64,000 nucleotides of DNA, taken from the NCBI GenBank assembly GCA_027019165.1, contig JALUXC010000012.1, positions 779,753 through 843,752 of the forward strand. The letters are read 5' to 3'. Position 1 is the first letter of the stretch, and each line of letters opens with the position of its first letter. Origin of the DNA: Pseudophaeobacter sp. (GTDB taxonomy: Bacteria; Pseudomonadota; Alphaproteobacteria; Rhodobacterales; Rhodobacteraceae). Position numbers and translations under genes: made by a program. Below, piece after piece: positions 8,619-20,092 of the stretch. The notes under the pieces were generated by a model. The model saw nothing but the letters and a program-made list of their open reading frames with translations, did no database searches and was not told the DNA's origin.

Positions 8619-10319
8619 ATGCGCCTTCGCTCCATTGCCACCTTGCTCTTGTGCACATGCGCCCTACCGTCCTTTGGGCAGGATCGCCCCGCGGCCATTC
8701 TGGTTCTGGATGGCTCCGGCTCCATGTGGGGGCAGATTGACGGCACCGCAAAGATCACAATTGCTCAGGGCGTCGTCGCGGACCTTCTGGTCACGCTGCC
8801 AGCAGAACAACACCTTGGACTCACAGTTTATGGACACCGGCGCAAAGGTGACTGCAGTGACATCGAAACCCTTGTAGCGCCGGGCCCAGATACCCGCGCA
8901 GATATCGCTCAGGCCGTGAAGACCATCAAACCAAAGGGCAAGACACCGATGGCAGATGCCGTGGTCGAAGCGGCCCGTGCCCTGCGCCATACTGAGGAGC
9001 CCGCAACGGTCATTCTGGTCTCGGACGGTATCGAGACCTGCGCGCCGGATGTCTGTGCCGTGGCCCGCGCCCTTGAACAAAGCGGCGTCGATTTCACTGC
9101 CCATGTGGTGGGATTTGACGTCAGTGACGCAGAGGCCCGCGCCCAATTCCAATGCATGGCCGACAGCACAGGCGGGCAATTTCTGTCAGCCACTGATGCG
9201 GCCAGCCTTTCTGCCGCACTGCAACAGGTTTCCGTTGCCGCACCAAAACCGGAGCCAGCCCCGAAGCCTGGCAAGATCCGTTTCAGCGCGCTGGAGAAAT
9301 TCGGACAAACCACACGCGCCCCAGAGGTGGTCTGGGAGATCTTTGCCGAGGATGGCTCAATCGCCATGGATGCGGTTCAAACCCAGTTTGGCGAAACCGA
9401 ACTGCCTGCAGGAGCCTATAGGGTTCAGGTTATGCGCCTCGCGGATGAACGTCTTGAGCAGCGCAGCGTCGCCGTGAAACCCGGAGACACCGCCGGGGTC
9501 GAAGTGATCTTTGAAAGCCTGCTGCCCCCCGCCCATCTCACAGCACCCACCAGCGGCCAGATCGGCGACACCATCTCGGTCAACTGGACCGGGCCAGGGG
9601 CCGAAGGGGACTATATTGATACCGCGCTGGTCGGCAGCACGTCAGAGAGCTATGAAACCTACGAGAATGTGTTCAAGGGCAATCCGCTGGACCTGCGCCT
9701 GCCCGCCCAGCCCGGAGACTATGAAATCCGCTATGTTCTGGCCGAAGGGCTGCAAGTCCTCGCCCGCAGCGCCATCACGGTCGAGGATCGCGGCTTTTCT
9801 GTTTCCGCTCCTGCTTCGGCTCCTGTGGGGGCGCTGATCGAGGTGCCCTGGAGCGGTGGCGGGTTTGAGGCAGATTACCTTGCCATTGCCCCTGCGGGCA
9901 GCGGGTCAGAAGACTATGTCACCTATGAATACGTCAACAAGGGCAACCCGGCGCCGCTGCGCCTGCCCCTGACACCCGGCGCCTATGATCTGCGCTATAT
10001 CGTCGGCCAGGATCTGAGCGTTGCCGCATCCCAGCCCATCGAGCTGACCGATATCGCTGTCGCCCTTACCGCCCCCGCTCGTGTCGCGGCGGGCAGCGCC
10101 GTAGAGGTCTCTCACACCGGCCCGTCCTATGATGGCGACTACATCACCTTTGTGCGCCCGGATGCGGGGGCGCTGGACTACCTGACCTATGAATACACCC
10201 GCGGCGCCGGCACGGTCACCGTGCCCGCTCCGGAGGAACCCGGCACCTATGAGCTGCGCTATGTCTCGGTGGTGGGCGACGCCCGTGTCTTTGCCGCACA
10301 AACCGTCGAGGTCGAATAA
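8619..10319 (+). CDS. Secreted von Willebrand factor A domain protein with three C-terminal repeats
   Basis: 566 residues: signal peptide at 1-20 (cleavage near SFGQ), then a VWA domain from about residue 25 whose MIDAS motif DGSGS is at 31-35. The domain includes a conserved GKTPMADAV segment and paired cysteines. The C-terminal part holds three tandem repeats of about 88 residues (from 309, 397 and 485). Each opens with APxS/R and carries a DY-xx-(Y/L)xTYE block and a GxYExRY close, which looks like a beta-sandwich. Start ATG at 8619 is chosen for the signal peptide. It is probably periplasmic, and the ligand is unknown. Confidence 0.82.
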   Translation: MRLRSIATLLLCTCALPSFGQDRPAAILVLDGSGSMWGQIDGTAKITIAQGVVADLLVTLPAEQHLGLTVYGHRRKGDCSDIETLVAPGPDTRADIAQAVKTIKPKGKTPMADAVVEAARALRHTEEPATVILVSDGIETCAPDVCAVARALEQSGVDFTAHVVGFDVSDAEARAQFQCMADSTGGQFLSATDAASLSAALQQVSVAAPKPEPAPKPGKIRFSALEKFGQTTRAPEVVWEIFAEDGSIAMDAVQTQFGETELPAGAYRVQVMRLADERLEQRSVAVKPGDTAGVEVIFESLLPPAHLTAPTSGQIGDTISVNWTGPGAEGDYIDTALVGSTSESYETYENVFKGNPLDLRLPAQPGDYEIRYVLAEGLQVLARSAITVEDRGFSVSAPASAPVGALIEVPWSGGGFEADYLAIAPAGSGSEDYVTYEYVNKGNPAPLRLPLTPGAYDLRYIVGQDLSVAASQPIELTDIAVALTAPARVAAGSAVEVSHTGPSYDGDYITFVRPDAGALDYLTYEYTRGAGTVTVPAPEEPGTYELRYVSVVGDARVFAAQTVEVE

Positions 10320-10321
10320 AC

Positions 10322-10351
10322 AAAATCGCCCGCCAGTCCGGCGGGCGTTTT
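10322..10351. terminator. Bidirectional intrinsic terminator between the VWA gene and lpdA
   Basis: An 8-bp stem CGCCCGCC/GGCGGGCG (10327-10334 with 10340-10347, loop of 5) is flanked by AAAA on the left and TTTT on the right. It can end transcripts of both convergent genes. Confidence 0.8.
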
Positions 10352-10384
10352 GCCTTGGTTCAGCGATGGCGATCGCCTGCGCAA

Positions 10385-11779
<1,395 letters not shown>

Positions 11780-11802
11780 GATATCCCTCGCCAAACTGGA
11801 TC

Positions 11803-11832
11803 AAAAACTAGTTTACCGTTAAACTAGTTTTT
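11803..11832. promoter_or_regulatory. 30-bp perfect inverted repeat (operator) upstream of lpdA
   Basis: Arms AAAAACTAGTTTA (11803-11815) and its exact complement (11820-11832) surround a 4-bp spacer CCGT. The site ends 23 bp before the lpdA start. Its core TAGTTTA-N4-TAAACTA also occurs before pdhA at 26343-26360. The regulator is not identified here. Confidence 0.75.
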
Positions 11833-12018
11833 CAAACACTGCAATCTCGGTTTCCTGTACCCTGCCATGCATTGTCCACTCAATGGAATTTTCATCAGAA
11901 CCGCAGACCGGGAATTGTATCAACAGTCAACCATAGGCACAGTGACACGAGCGCGACAATCAAAATCGCAGACATATCTGACGTAGCCACACCACCACCC
12001 AGACCGGAGCTCAACTAG

Positions 12019-12426
12019 ATGATCAAGGCCATTTGGGATCTCACAATCGCGCTGATCAACGCTACACTTCTGCTGGTTGCGCTTTGCCTGTTTCTAGGCT
12101 GGCAGCTGTTCTCATCCATTGACAGCCTTACCGAGCAGCTCGGGACCGCGCGCGACAAGCTTGTTCAAGTGCATCAGAACATAAGCGACATACGCGCCGA
12201 TTTGGAAGACATTCACGCAGCGGTCACATCTGGCACTGCATTGGATCAGCAAGTGGACAAAAAACTCTCTGCCATAGACAAGCGCATCGCTGACGTCCAA
12301 ACGAAAGTGACGGCGCAGATGGCCACCATTGACCAAACCGCAGTCGCCACGGCAGAAGCATTCGCAGCCAGCCTCGTCCGAAACCTTGTGGAGGCTTTTG
12401 GCCACGCCGCTCCGCCAAAGGAGTGA
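12019..12426 (+). CDS. Small membrane-anchored coiled-coil protein, unknown function
   Basis: 135 residues. One N-terminal transmembrane helix (about 8-28, ALINATLLLVALCLFLGW) is followed by a long polar helix with heptad-like spacing (LTEQLGTARDKLVQVHQN... and VDKKLSAIDKRIADVQTKV), i.e. a coiled coil facing the periplasm or cytoplasm. GGAG lies 9 nt before the ATG at 12019. I do not recognise the family. The gene is short and alone, with the DUF924 gene convergent on the other side. Confidence 0.7.
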   Translation: MIKAIWDLTIALINATLLLVALCLFLGWQLFSSIDSLTEQLGTARDKLVQVHQNISDIRADLEDIHAAVTSGTALDQQVDKKLSAIDKRIADVQTKVTAQMATIDQTAVATAEAFAASLVRNLVEAFGHAAPPKE

Positions 12427-12477
12427 AGATATCCCAAGAGCAACACGGCCGCGCCCCTTACAGCAGAGCCGCCCCGA

Positions 12478-13056
12478 TCAGCTGGCCTTTTGCAGGGTGC
12501 GCACTGTTTGCCCGTAGCCGCCCTGCTCAACATAGGCAATCTCAGGGGCGGTGCTGTGGCGCAATAGGGCTTCGTTGCGATAGGGGAAGCGACCGAATTT
12601 TCTGATCACGGCACGATGGGCCCGGGCATGTAGAAGGTTCGATTCGCCGCTTTGCGGCATCCGCTCCTTCATCAGGCGCACGCAGCGTTCCTGATCACAC
12701 AGGTTTTCGGAATGCATCAGGGGGAGGTAGAAGAACTGCCGCGCGGGCTCGTCAATTTTCATATCCCAGGTTTTGTGAATCGCATTCTTGGCCGCCGCCA
12801 GAGAGATCACATCCGACGAAAACGCCTTGGCCGACCCACGGAACATGTTGCGCGGGAACTGGTCGGTCAGAATGATATAGGCCAGCGTGCCACTTGGGTA
12901 TGTCAGCCATAGCGAGTAACGCCCTTCGCAGGCAGCCTCCCAAGTGTTTTCGAACTTTTGACGAATGGTCTCATCCAGTTCGTCATCCTGCAGGTACCAT
13001 CCCTTTTCTCCGACCTCATCCAGCCAGAATTCCAGGATGTCTTCGGGGCCAACCAT
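12478..13056 (-). CDS. DUF924 family protein
   Basis: 192 residues with the DUF924 hallmarks: an N-terminal ILEFWLDEVG, the LTDQFPRNMFRGSAKAFSSD segment, and FFYLPLMHSE. The family is all-helical and TPR-like and widespread in Proteobacteria, with no settled biochemical role. ATG at 13056 (MVGPEDIL) is chosen because GGAG is spaced 8 nt before it, while the frame upstream offers only a TTG. It is a single gene. Confidence 0.85.
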   Translation of the reverse strand: MVGPEDILEFWLDEVGEKGWYLQDDELDETIRQKFENTWEAACEGRYSLWLTYPSGTLAYIILTDQFPRNMFRGSAKAFSSDVISLAAAKNAIHKTWDMKIDEPARQFFYLPLMHSENLCDQERCVRLMKERMPQSGESNLLHARAHRAVIRKFGRFPYRNEALLRHSTAPEIAYVEQGGYGQTVRTLQKAS

Positions 13057-13194
13057 CTTGCCATCTCCACTTGTAACACGTCTCTCTACCTTCAAAGATC
13101 GAGGGGGTGTATTTCAAGCCACAGGAGCGTCACGAATTGCAACAAGAGCGTCAATCCGTGAAATATTGCTCACGTTTTTAGCACGTTAGCGCCA

Positions 13195-14469
13195 TCAACT
13201 CGCCTCTTGCGCGGCTTCCTGCTCTTCCAGTTCGGTCTCGATGACATATTCTTGGGCAAATTCCACGGCGACGGGAGAGCCGGTCGGCGCCATCGGGGCA
13301 AAGGTGCCCGATTCGTCGACAGCAATCGCGGCGCGCTGCGTCATCCGGTAAAGCGCGTAGGCAGCCAGCGCAAAGGTGAGAACCGCCATGATCAGGAAAA
13401 AGCCCGGAGGCCCCATGATGCTCTCCCCCATCAGCCAACCGGTGATCAGCGGGCCGGTGATGGCACCAAGGCCGTTGATGAAAACCAGCCCGCCCGATGC
13501 GGCCGCCATGTCGTCATAGTCCAGATAATCGTTGGTATGGGCGATCAAGAGCGAATAGAGCGGGTTTGTCATGCCCCCAATCAAAAAAGCGGCAACCAGA
13601 AGGAAGGCAAAATTCCCGCCAAGCGCCATGCCGAGAACCGCCGCCGCGCCGCTGCAGGCTGCAGCAAAGAGAATAACGACACGGCGGTCCATCCGATCCG
13701 ACACCCAGCCAAGCGGGTATTGCAGCAGCAAGGCGCCGACATAGAAGGTTGCAACGAACAAAGAGATCTGAGGCAGCGTCAACCCGGCGGAGGCTCCATA
13801 AACCGCGCTCATACCGAACTGGGCCGAGAATACACCGCCCAAAAGGAACATGCCCACACATCCCAACGGCGAAGCCTCCATCAGCTGCCGCAGGCTCATC
13901 GGTTTGGTGGTGTCAAAGGCCGGCGTTGGGGAGATCGAGAGCAAAATCGGCGCGAATGACACCGAGATGACAACCGAGGCAATCACAAAGGTCTCATAGC
14001 CCGACGGGTTCCCCACCAGCATCAAGGCCTGAGCCGAGACGATCCCCAGCATCTGAACCAGCATATAGAGCGACAGCGCCTTGCCACGGTTGGCATTGTC
14101 GGCGGCGTTGTTGAGCCAGCTTTCGGCTGTGACATACACGCCGGAAAAGCAAAAGCCGATCAGCACCCGGCCCAGCATCCAGGCAAAGGGGTTGGTGATC
14201 GCGGGATAAAGAATCATCACCGCCGAAATCAACGAGGCCAGAGCCGCAAAGACCCGCACATGCCCAACCCGGCGGATCATCTCGGGCGCCATGCGGGACC
14301 CCCCAAGGAAGCCGACGAAATAGGCCGACATCACAAAAGACATCTCAAGCGTTGAAAACCCCTCAAGATCGCCGCGCACGCCCAGAATGGTGCCCTGAAG
14401 ACCGTTTCCGACCATCAGCATGCCCATCCCCAACAGCAACGCCCATGCGCTCGACAGTACCTGCCACAT
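13195..14469 (-). CDS. Major facilitator superfamily transporter (YcaD-like)
   Basis: 424 residues with twelve predicted membrane segments. A loop carrying GGSRMAPEMIRRVGHVRVF follows helix 2, and the cytoplasmic loop of the second half has GWVSDRMDRR, the classic MFS motif. The C-terminal tail is acidic (ETELEEQEAAQEAS). Overall layout resembles the YcaD-like group of MFS permeases found in Rhodobacterales. No transport substrate can be read from sequence. It stands alone with about 200 bp to queA, which is on the same strand. Confidence 0.85.
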   Translation of the reverse strand: MWQVLSSAWALLLGMGMLMVGNGLQGTILGVRGDLEGFSTLEMSFVMSAYFVGFLGGSRMAPEMIRRVGHVRVFAALASLISAVMILYPAITNPFAWMLGRVLIGFCFSGVYVTAESWLNNAADNANRGKALSLYMLVQMLGIVSAQALMLVGNPSGYETFVIASVVISVSFAPILLSISPTPAFDTTKPMSLRQLMEASPLGCVGMFLLGGVFSAQFGMSAVYGASAGLTLPQISLFVATFYVGALLLQYPLGWVSDRMDRRVVILFAAACSGAAAVLGMALGGNFAFLLVAAFLIGGMTNPLYSLLIAHTNDYLDYDDMAAASGGLVFINGLGAITGPLITGWLMGESIMGPPGFFLIMAVLTFALAAYALYRMTQRAAIAVDESGTFAPMAPTGSPVAVEFAQEYVIETELEEQEAAQEAS

Positions 14470-14674
14470 CGCTCAAAATACCTTTTGCCTGTTGCCGACC
14501 GCCCCGATCTGAGGGGCCAGAATTTCATGCTGACCATCGCCCACCGGGGCCAAAACAGACCCACTCAGACCGAAACAGGCCGCTCGCCACGTGATCGTTT
14601 TCATTCTAGCGCCCCGATTGCAACCATTGGGCGCCCATTTCCGCTCAGAGGATCTTTGTGCCCCAAAAAAGAGC

Positions 14675-15745
14675 TTACGTCTGATCCAAGCCCGGCGCGG
14701 CCGGGATCAAAAGCGACGCATCCCCGTAGGAAAAGAACCGGTAGCCATTCGATACCGCATGGGCATAAATCTGGCGGATCTCCTCCTGCCCCATCAAGGC
14801 AGAAACCAGCATCATCAGGGTCGAGCGCGGCAGATGAAAATTGGTCATCAGCGCGTCTGCCACATGAAATGTGAACCCAGGGTAGATAAAAATATCGGTC
14901 TCCCCTTCCCAAGCGGCGATCTCTCCGCTGCGAGCCGCACTTTCGATCAGGCGCAGGGCGGTCGTGCCAACTGGAATCACTCGCCCGCCTGCCGCCTTTG
15001 TCGCGGCGATTTCGCCAGCGGCCTCGGGGCTTACCCGGCCCCATTCGGCATGCATCTTATGGGTTGTGACGTCCTCGACCTTGACCGGAAGGAAAGTGCC
15101 AGCCCCAACATGCAGGGTCACGTAGCTGAAGGTCACGCCGTGCTGCGCCAGCGCCTGCAAAAGCGGCTCATCAAAATGCAGTGAAGCGGTCGGCGCCGCC
15201 ACCGCGCCGGAGTTCTTGGCCCAGACGGTCTGGTAGTCGGTCTTGTCCTGCTCATCGGCTGCCCGTTTGGCGGCGATGTATGGCGGCAAAGGCATGGCGC
15301 CAGCCTCGGCCAGGGCCGCCTCGAATGCCTCACCCTCCAGATTGAACCGCAAAGCGCCCTGTCCCTGCTCCACCCGCTCCAGCTTGGCTGTGAAGCCGTC
15401 TGAAAACACGATCTCCTCGCCCGGTTTGACCTTCTTGAGCGGCTTGAGCAGGGCGTTCCATGTGCCATCCGCTCCCGGTTCGAGAAGCGTGACCTCGATC
15501 TTGGCGGAGGTCTCTCCCTGGGCACTGGTGCGGTGGCGCAGCCCGGACAGCCGCGCGGGGATGACTTTTGTGTCGTTCAGCACCAGCCGGTCGCCAGGCT
15601 GCAACCAGTCCGGCAGATCATAGACATGGGCGTCCGTGATCTCTTTGCCCTCGGCAACCAAAAGACGGGCCGAGCTGCGCGGAGAGGCAGGCCGGGTTGC
15701 AATCAGATCCTCGGGGAGGTCGAAATCAAAGTCACTCAGTTTCAT
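14675..15745 (-). CDS. queA: S-adenosylmethionine:tRNA ribosyltransferase-isomerase
   Basis: 356 residues with the QueA family signatures: N-terminal [16 protein letters not shown], the [16 protein letters not shown] block, [24 protein letters not shown] in the middle (split by family gaps), and the C-terminal [15 protein letters not shown]. The enzyme transfers the ribosyl part of SAM to 7-aminomethyl-7-deazaguanine in tRNA to make epoxyqueuosine. It starts 57 bp after the end of the AsmA-like gene on the same strand, so the two may be co-transcribed. Confidence 0.96.
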   Translation of the reverse strand: MKLSDFDFDLPEDLIATRPASPRSSARLLVAEGKEITDAHVYDLPDWLQPGDRLVLNDTKVIPARLSGLRHRTSAQGETSAKIEVTLLEPGADGTWNALLKPLKKVKPGEEIVFSDGFTAKLERVEQGQGALRFNLEGEAFEAALAEAGAMPLPPYIAAKRAADEQDKTDYQTVWAKNSGAVAAPTASLHFDEPLLQALAQHGVTFSYVTLHVGAGTFLPVKVEDVTTHKMHAEWGRVSPEAAGEIAATKAAGGRVIPVGTTALRLIESAARSGEIAAWEGETDIFIYPGFTFHVADALMTNFHLPRSTLMMLVSALMGQEEIRQIYAHAVSNGYRFFSYGDASLLIPAAPGLDQT

Positions 15746-15801
15746 GCCGCGCCATATAGGGGCTCGGCTCCGATATGACCATGGGAAATAGCGCGGCGGC
15801 T

Positions 15802-18800
15802 TCAGCGTTCTCCGGCCTGAGAGTTTTGCGGAGACGATTTCGGCTGTTCGGGTGCCAGAGGTCCCGAGGTCGGGGCCTCGGCGGCCGGTGTCTGGCCCGG
15901 CACCTGCGGAGTGCGCCCGCGGAAAAGCTCTCGGAACATCCCGGGTGCCAGGGCGGACAGCGGGTTGACCTGTACAGAAGGATCGTCAGCCGTGCCCCGC
16001 AGACGGAAGGAAAACCCGATCAGCCCTTCCCCTTTGCGGGTCAAGACGCTGCCGATGGCGTTCAGCATATAGAGCGGCGACAACACCCCGCGCATATCCA
16101 GCGCGGTGGTTGCGAGGTTGTAGTTGCCATCCATTGAAAGACCGATGGAAGGGCCCACCGCGCTGCTTTCGTGCAAGACCAGGTGGGTTGCGCCAAGTCT
16201 GAATTTTGCTTCCACCTCGGAGAACAGAATACCCTGCCCCGAGAGTTCATTGACCAACCCCACAAGGCTGATGGCATTGATCAGTGCCGCCATGGATGGC
16301 GCATCTTTGATCCGCGTGTTGCGCACAGTCATGCGACCATCGTACTCACCCGCCTTGGCGGCTGGCACAAGCGTCATGTCAAAACTGCCGCCCCGCCCAT
16401 GCCTCAGAACACCGGCAGAGCGAAAGATCCCCCCAGCGTCGGCGGATTTGATACGGGTCGCGATGCCGCTGCCTTCAGGGACAAGGATCCCACTAAGCGG
16501 TGTCTGGCCGTTGAGCTTTGCCGAAAACTCGCCACGAAACCCGTTGGTGACGGAAAAAAGTCCGTCGAACCCTGTCAAAGCGATACTGTCTGTAACCTGC
16601 AACCTGTCCAACTGCAGAGCAATGGGACCAATCCCACCGCCAGAGCCGCCACTTGCTCCGCTGCTGCTGGAAAATGGGGCGTTTCGCATATCGATGCGAC
16701 CACCGCTCATGCGTAGTGCGGGTGGCGCAGCCCCACGACCGGTGAACTCCACCGGACCAGCGAGCCAGCTCCCAAGCGATACCGAACTGAAACCAGCCCG
16801 CGCAAGACTGCCATCTTCACGGGTGGTAACCGTTCCCACCGCCTGAAGACCGGCAGCATCGATCCGCAGCCGGTCCACCGAAGGCTGAGACCGCAGGGTC
16901 ACAATCAAGTCAAGCAAACCGCTCGCTTCGGGCCTTTTGCTCCAGCTCAGGCTTGGGATGCGCAAACCAATTCCCTCAAGTGCAGAGGTCAAACTCAGTT
17001 CCGGCGGCACACCGGGCGTGAGGCGCAGACTGTAACGCCCTGTTCCGGAACCAAAAACAGTTCCATTCGGCAGGCCGATCTTGAAGGTTTCGACCACAGT
17101 TTCGGACAGGGCGACCTCCCCTGTGACAAAGCTGGTGGGATCTGCCCCGGGCCCAATCTCCTGGCGCCAGGTCGCAGAAAGCGGCACCCCCGAAAGCTGG
17201 CCTTCACCTGACAACTCAACGTGGCCCTGATCCCCCCGAATGGCCAGCCTGTCCGAAAGCACCTCTTGCCCCGGAACAAGAACGCGGCTCTCAACCCCTG
17301 TGATTTCGCCGCTGTAGTGGTACAAAATCTCTTCGGGCGCGACACCTTTGCGCAGTGGCACAAACAGCGTGCCCCCAACACGAACCGCCCCATCGGCAAG
17401 ATCCACTGGGAGACCGGCCTTCTCCATCACCCGAAGCGGAGGCCGGTCCAGCAAAGACAGAGCCGCCGTCACCGGACCAGACGCCTGAACCCGTACAACA
17501 CCGGGGGCACCCCCTTTGATCGATGTGTCCGGAATAATGAAAGAGGTTCCAGTCACGTCGATACGTCCCCCCTCATCCGCCGTCACATGGCCGCCACTGG
17601 CAATCGCCACAAGGCGCGTGCCATGCAGGTTGAAATGCCCAAAGGCCTCCCGCAAGGGCGGCAAATCCTTTTGAAACCGCACATCCACGCCCGAAAAACT
17701 CGTATCGAGATGCAAAAACGGTTTCTCGCTCCCCTGCCCACGCAGGGCCACCTGAGCGTTCTTCAATGTCCCGGCAAAGAGGTTCTCTCGTACCCATTTC
17801 CTTGGTTTGGGGGGCGCGGCCGCTGGCCATAGCTCCTTGACGCGATCAACCGAGATTGCGTCGACTGAACCGTTCAGCGCGTAGTCCCATCCGCCAGGAC
17901 CGGCCGCGACACTGCCATCCAACAGGATGCGCGTCTCCCCGTCGCGCACCAACATTTCCCCCAACTCAAAACGAAACGGCTCTGTCTGCAGACGAAAATC
18001 GGCCAGAATATCTGCCAGAGCGAGGGGCGCATCATAAAGAGACCCCGGATTGAGCTTCAGGTCCGACACTTGCAGTTGCCCGACCAACTCGGTCAACCTG
18101 CCATCCTCAATACCGCTCAACTCTGCCCGTCCTTGCATCATGCCCGACACCCAGCCGCTTTGGATTTTGAACTCGTCAAACTCCAGCGCCCGCTCGGCCG
18201 GGAAATAGGAAAAATAGCTATGAGCGCTTTGGATTGGAACCGGCAGGGTTTCCGGCGACGGCTGAATGACCCCCTGTCCGATCTGCAGGCTCGCCGCTAA
18301 GCTCAGCAACTCTCCCTCACTGCCGATACCTCCTCTCAGAGAGCCGGAAATAGGCGCACGAAGCGCCTGCAGCCAACCAAGAACCGGCGCCTGTGCGGCG
18401 ATATCTTCACTTGCTATTTTATTGAAAAGAAATCCGAATTCCGCCGATGCATCCCCAATATCCGACCGGTAGTTGGCTTCTATGTTTCCCACATACTGGC
18501 GCCCACTCAGGACAGAAAACCCGCTGGACAGCGACAACTTTTTGCCATCTCTTGCAAGTCGGACGGAGCCTCCATCCAGGGTCCAGACGCGATTGAGTCG
18601 TCCATCCTCATACCGCAAAGTCACGGCTTCCGTTTTTACCTCGGTCAGCGCCAAGAGCCCTGGTCGCTCCAGTTGACTGTCCCAGGACTCAATTAGTTTC
18701 GGCAAATCCGATGCAGATCGCAGCGGGGTACCCGTGTCGGAAAAACTGATCTCAAAATTGCCATCAGCATCTCTACGCAGCGCTGCGAAAAGGCCGCTCA

Positions 18801-19302
18801 GCCAGATCTTTTTAGGCTGAACCTGCCCGCGCACCAGTGGCCGCATGGCAAGAGAAATTTCAGCATCGGCCAGGCGAGCAACCGTTGTGCCATCAGGCTG
18901 ACGCAAGATGACATCCCTTACCCCGATGGTGGGCCGCCAACCTCGGTTGATCACCATGTGGACCTGTCCGAACTCGACCTCCAGACCACCCAGATTCTGC
19001 TCAAGTCGGGCTTCTACCCGCATTCTCACCCAGTCCGGCACCGAAAGGCGCGTCCCGATACCGAAGTACAGCGCACCGGCGGCCAGAAAACACACGGCCG
19101 CGAGCAGGTACATTAAAGGACTCAACAGTCTACGGCGCCTTGCACGCGTCGCCTTGAAACCGGAAGAGGCATCAGCCGTTGCAGACTTCGGACCGGGAAC
19201 AGCCATTGCAGAGACGCGGTCGCTTCCCTCCGGCCCGTCAGCAGCTCCGGGGCCCGCGTCGTCCGCTTCCGGTTCGATCTGATCTTTCCCTTTGGATGCC
19301 AT
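15802..19302 (-). CDS. Large AsmA/YhdP-like envelope protein (DUF3971 type)
   Basis: 1166 residues. The N-terminal tail of about 58 residues is charged and proline-rich. One transmembrane helix follows near 60-82 ([19 protein letters not shown]), and the rest is a very long periplasmic beta-rich body rich in amphipathic strands. The C-terminal region with a [16 protein letters not shown] motif matches the AsmA-like C-terminal domain. YhdP/TamB-like proteins are bridge-like lipid carriers between inner and outer membranes; assigning that role here is inference from architecture. An 11-bp inverted repeat covers the start codon. bcp is divergent, 47 bp away. Confidence 0.85.
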   Translation of the reverse strand: MASKGKDQIEPEADDAGPGAADGPEGSDRVSAMAVPGPKSATADASSGFKATRARRRRLLSPLMYLLAAVCFLAAGALYFGIGTRLSVPDWVRMRVEARLEQNLGGLEVEFGQVHMVINRGWRPTIGVRDVILRQPDGTTVARLADAEISLAMRPLVRGQVQPKKIWLSGLFAALRRDADGNFEISFSDTGTPLRSASDLPKLIESWDSQLERPGLLALTEVKTEAVTLRYEDGRLNRVWTLDGGSVRLARDGKKLSLSSGFSVLSGRQYVGNIEANYRSDIGDASAEFGFLFNKIASEDIAAQAPVLGWLQALRAPISGSLRGGIGSEGELLSLAASLQIGQGVIQPSPETLPVPIQSAHSYFSYFPAERALEFDEFKIQSGWVSGMMQGRAELSGIEDGRLTELVGQLQVSDLKLNPGSLYDAPLALADILADFRLQTEPFRFELGEMLVRDGETRILLDGSVAAGPGGWDYALNGSVDAISVDRVKELWPAAAPPKPRKWVRENLFAGTLKNAQVALRGQGSEKPFLHLDTSFSGVDVRFQKDLPPLREAFGHFNLHGTRLVAIASGGHVTADEGGRIDVTGTSFIIPDTSIKGGAPGVVRVQASGPVTAALSLLDRPPLRVMEKAGLPVDLADGAVRVGGTLFVPLRKGVAPEEILYHYSGEITGVESRVLVPGQEVLSDRLAIRGDQGHVELSGEGQLSGVPLSATWRQEIGPGADPTSFVTGEVALSETVVETFKIGLPNGTVFGSGTGRYSLRLTPGVPPELSLTSALEGIGLRIPSLSWSKRPEASGLLDLIVTLRSQPSVDRLRIDAAGLQAVGTVTTREDGSLARAGFSSVSLGSWLAGPVEFTGRGAAPPALRMSGGRIDMRNAPFSSSSGASGGSGGGIGPIALQLDRLQVTDSIALTGFDGLFSVTNGFRGEFSAKLNGQTPLSGILVPEGSGIATRIKSADAGGIFRSAGVLRHGRGGSFDMTLVPAAKAGEYDGRMTVRNTRIKDAPSMAALINAISLVGLVNELSGQGILFSEVEAKFRLGATHLVLHESSAVGPSIGLSMDGNYNLATTALDMRGVLSPLYMLNAIGSVLTRKGEGLIGFSFRLRGTADDPSVQVNPLSALAPGMFRELFRGRTPQVPGQTPAAEAPTSGPLAPEQPKSSPQNSQAGER

Positions 19303-19320
19303 AGTCTATCTATGGCATCC
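19294..19320. repeat. Inverted repeat spanning the start codon of the AsmA-like gene
   Basis: Arms GGATGCCATAG (19294-19304) and CTATGGCATCC (19310-19320) are exact complements around a 5-bp spacer. The left arm contains the start codon of the minus-strand gene, and the right arm lies 29 bp before the bcp start. It may be a shared operator or an RNA hairpin that hides the ribosome site. Confidence 0.55.
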
Positions 19321-19349
19321 AAGACTGCAAAACCAAGCGGAGACTGAAT

Positions 19350-19826
19350 ATGTCCGAACCATCCGATCTTGCCCTATCCGATCTTGCGCCACCCTTCACC
19401 CTGCCCCGCGATGGCGGCGGCGAAGTCTCGTTGGCCGACCTCAAGGGAGAGGCCGTCGTGCTGTTTTTCTATCCGCGCGATGATACGCCGGGCTGCACCA
19501 AGGAATCCATTGGATTTTCAGGTTCTTTGCAGGCTTTTGCCGATGCAGGCGCCAAGGTCTTTGGCATTTCCAAGGACACCGTGGCCAAACACGACAAATT
19601 CGTTGCCAAACATGGGCTGACGACACCTCTTCTGTCCGACGCCGACGGCACAACATGCGAAGACTACGGCGTCTGGAAAGAAAAGAATATGTATGGGAAG
19701 AAACATTGGGGCATCGAACGCTCAACCTTCCTGATCGACGCTGAAGGTCGCATTGCCCGGATTTGGCGCAAGGTTAAGGTCGACGGCCACGTCGCAGACG
19801 TCCTCGAAGCCGTCAAGGCGCTCTGA
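19350..19826 (+). CDS. bcp: Peroxiredoxin, BCP/PrxQ type
   Basis: 158 residues. The thioredoxin-fold peroxiredoxin motif FFYPRDDTPGCTKE has the peroxidatic Cys at C49. BCP/PrxQ enzymes reduce hydroperoxides and are recharged by thioredoxin. In many members a resolving Cys lies five residues after the first, but here position 54 is Ile. The only other cysteine is C103 (DGTTCEDYG). It may therefore act as a 1-Cys enzyme or use another partner. It is divergent from the AsmA-like gene, with a shared inverted repeat between them. Confidence 0.93.
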   Translation: MSEPSDLALSDLAPPFTLPRDGGGEVSLADLKGEAVVLFFYPRDDTPGCTKESIGFSGSLQAFADAGAKVFGISKDTVAKHDKFVAKHGLTTPLLSDADGTTCEDYGVWKEKNMYGKKHWGIERSTFLIDAEGRIARIWRKVKVDGHVADVLEAVKAL

Positions 19827-19924
19827 ACGACTTTGAGGTTTGCCTCACGCCTGCATTTTATCGACAGATCAGGTGACCTCCCGCGCCCGCGCAACAGGCC
19901 CTGACGGCCCTGTCGCTGGCGGCC

Positions 19925-20015
19925 TTGGGCCCGGCGCCGCGCCTTGCGCGGCGCCGGGCCCAACGGGAGGAGATCATTGTGCAAATGATCGACGACGGGC
20001 GGGAGCCTTTTGTTT
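19925..20015. repeat. GC-rich REP-like element, copy 1
   Basis: A perfect 18-bp stem with a 3-nt loop (19925-19942 and 19946-19963; right arm ends in GGCGCCGGGCCCAA) is followed by a second hairpin GATCATT/AATGATC at 19972-19990. The element then carries a GGGCGGGAGCC box at 19997-20007 and a T-rich end. The same two boxes, around a different hairpin, recur at 31144-31200. It lies in the 266-bp gap between bcp and the DUF455 gene. Confidence 0.65.
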
Positions 20016-20092
20016 TCGCTCGCCGCTCCTGATTGCAAAGGTCCTCAATTCAGGGCAGATACGCGCGGACAAAACACAAAGGCCGACACGTG

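Noticed and set aside
13057..13095. Longer N-terminus for the DUF924 protein
   Set aside because: It would begin at TTG without a ribosome site, while ATG 13056 has GGAG at good spacing and fits the family.
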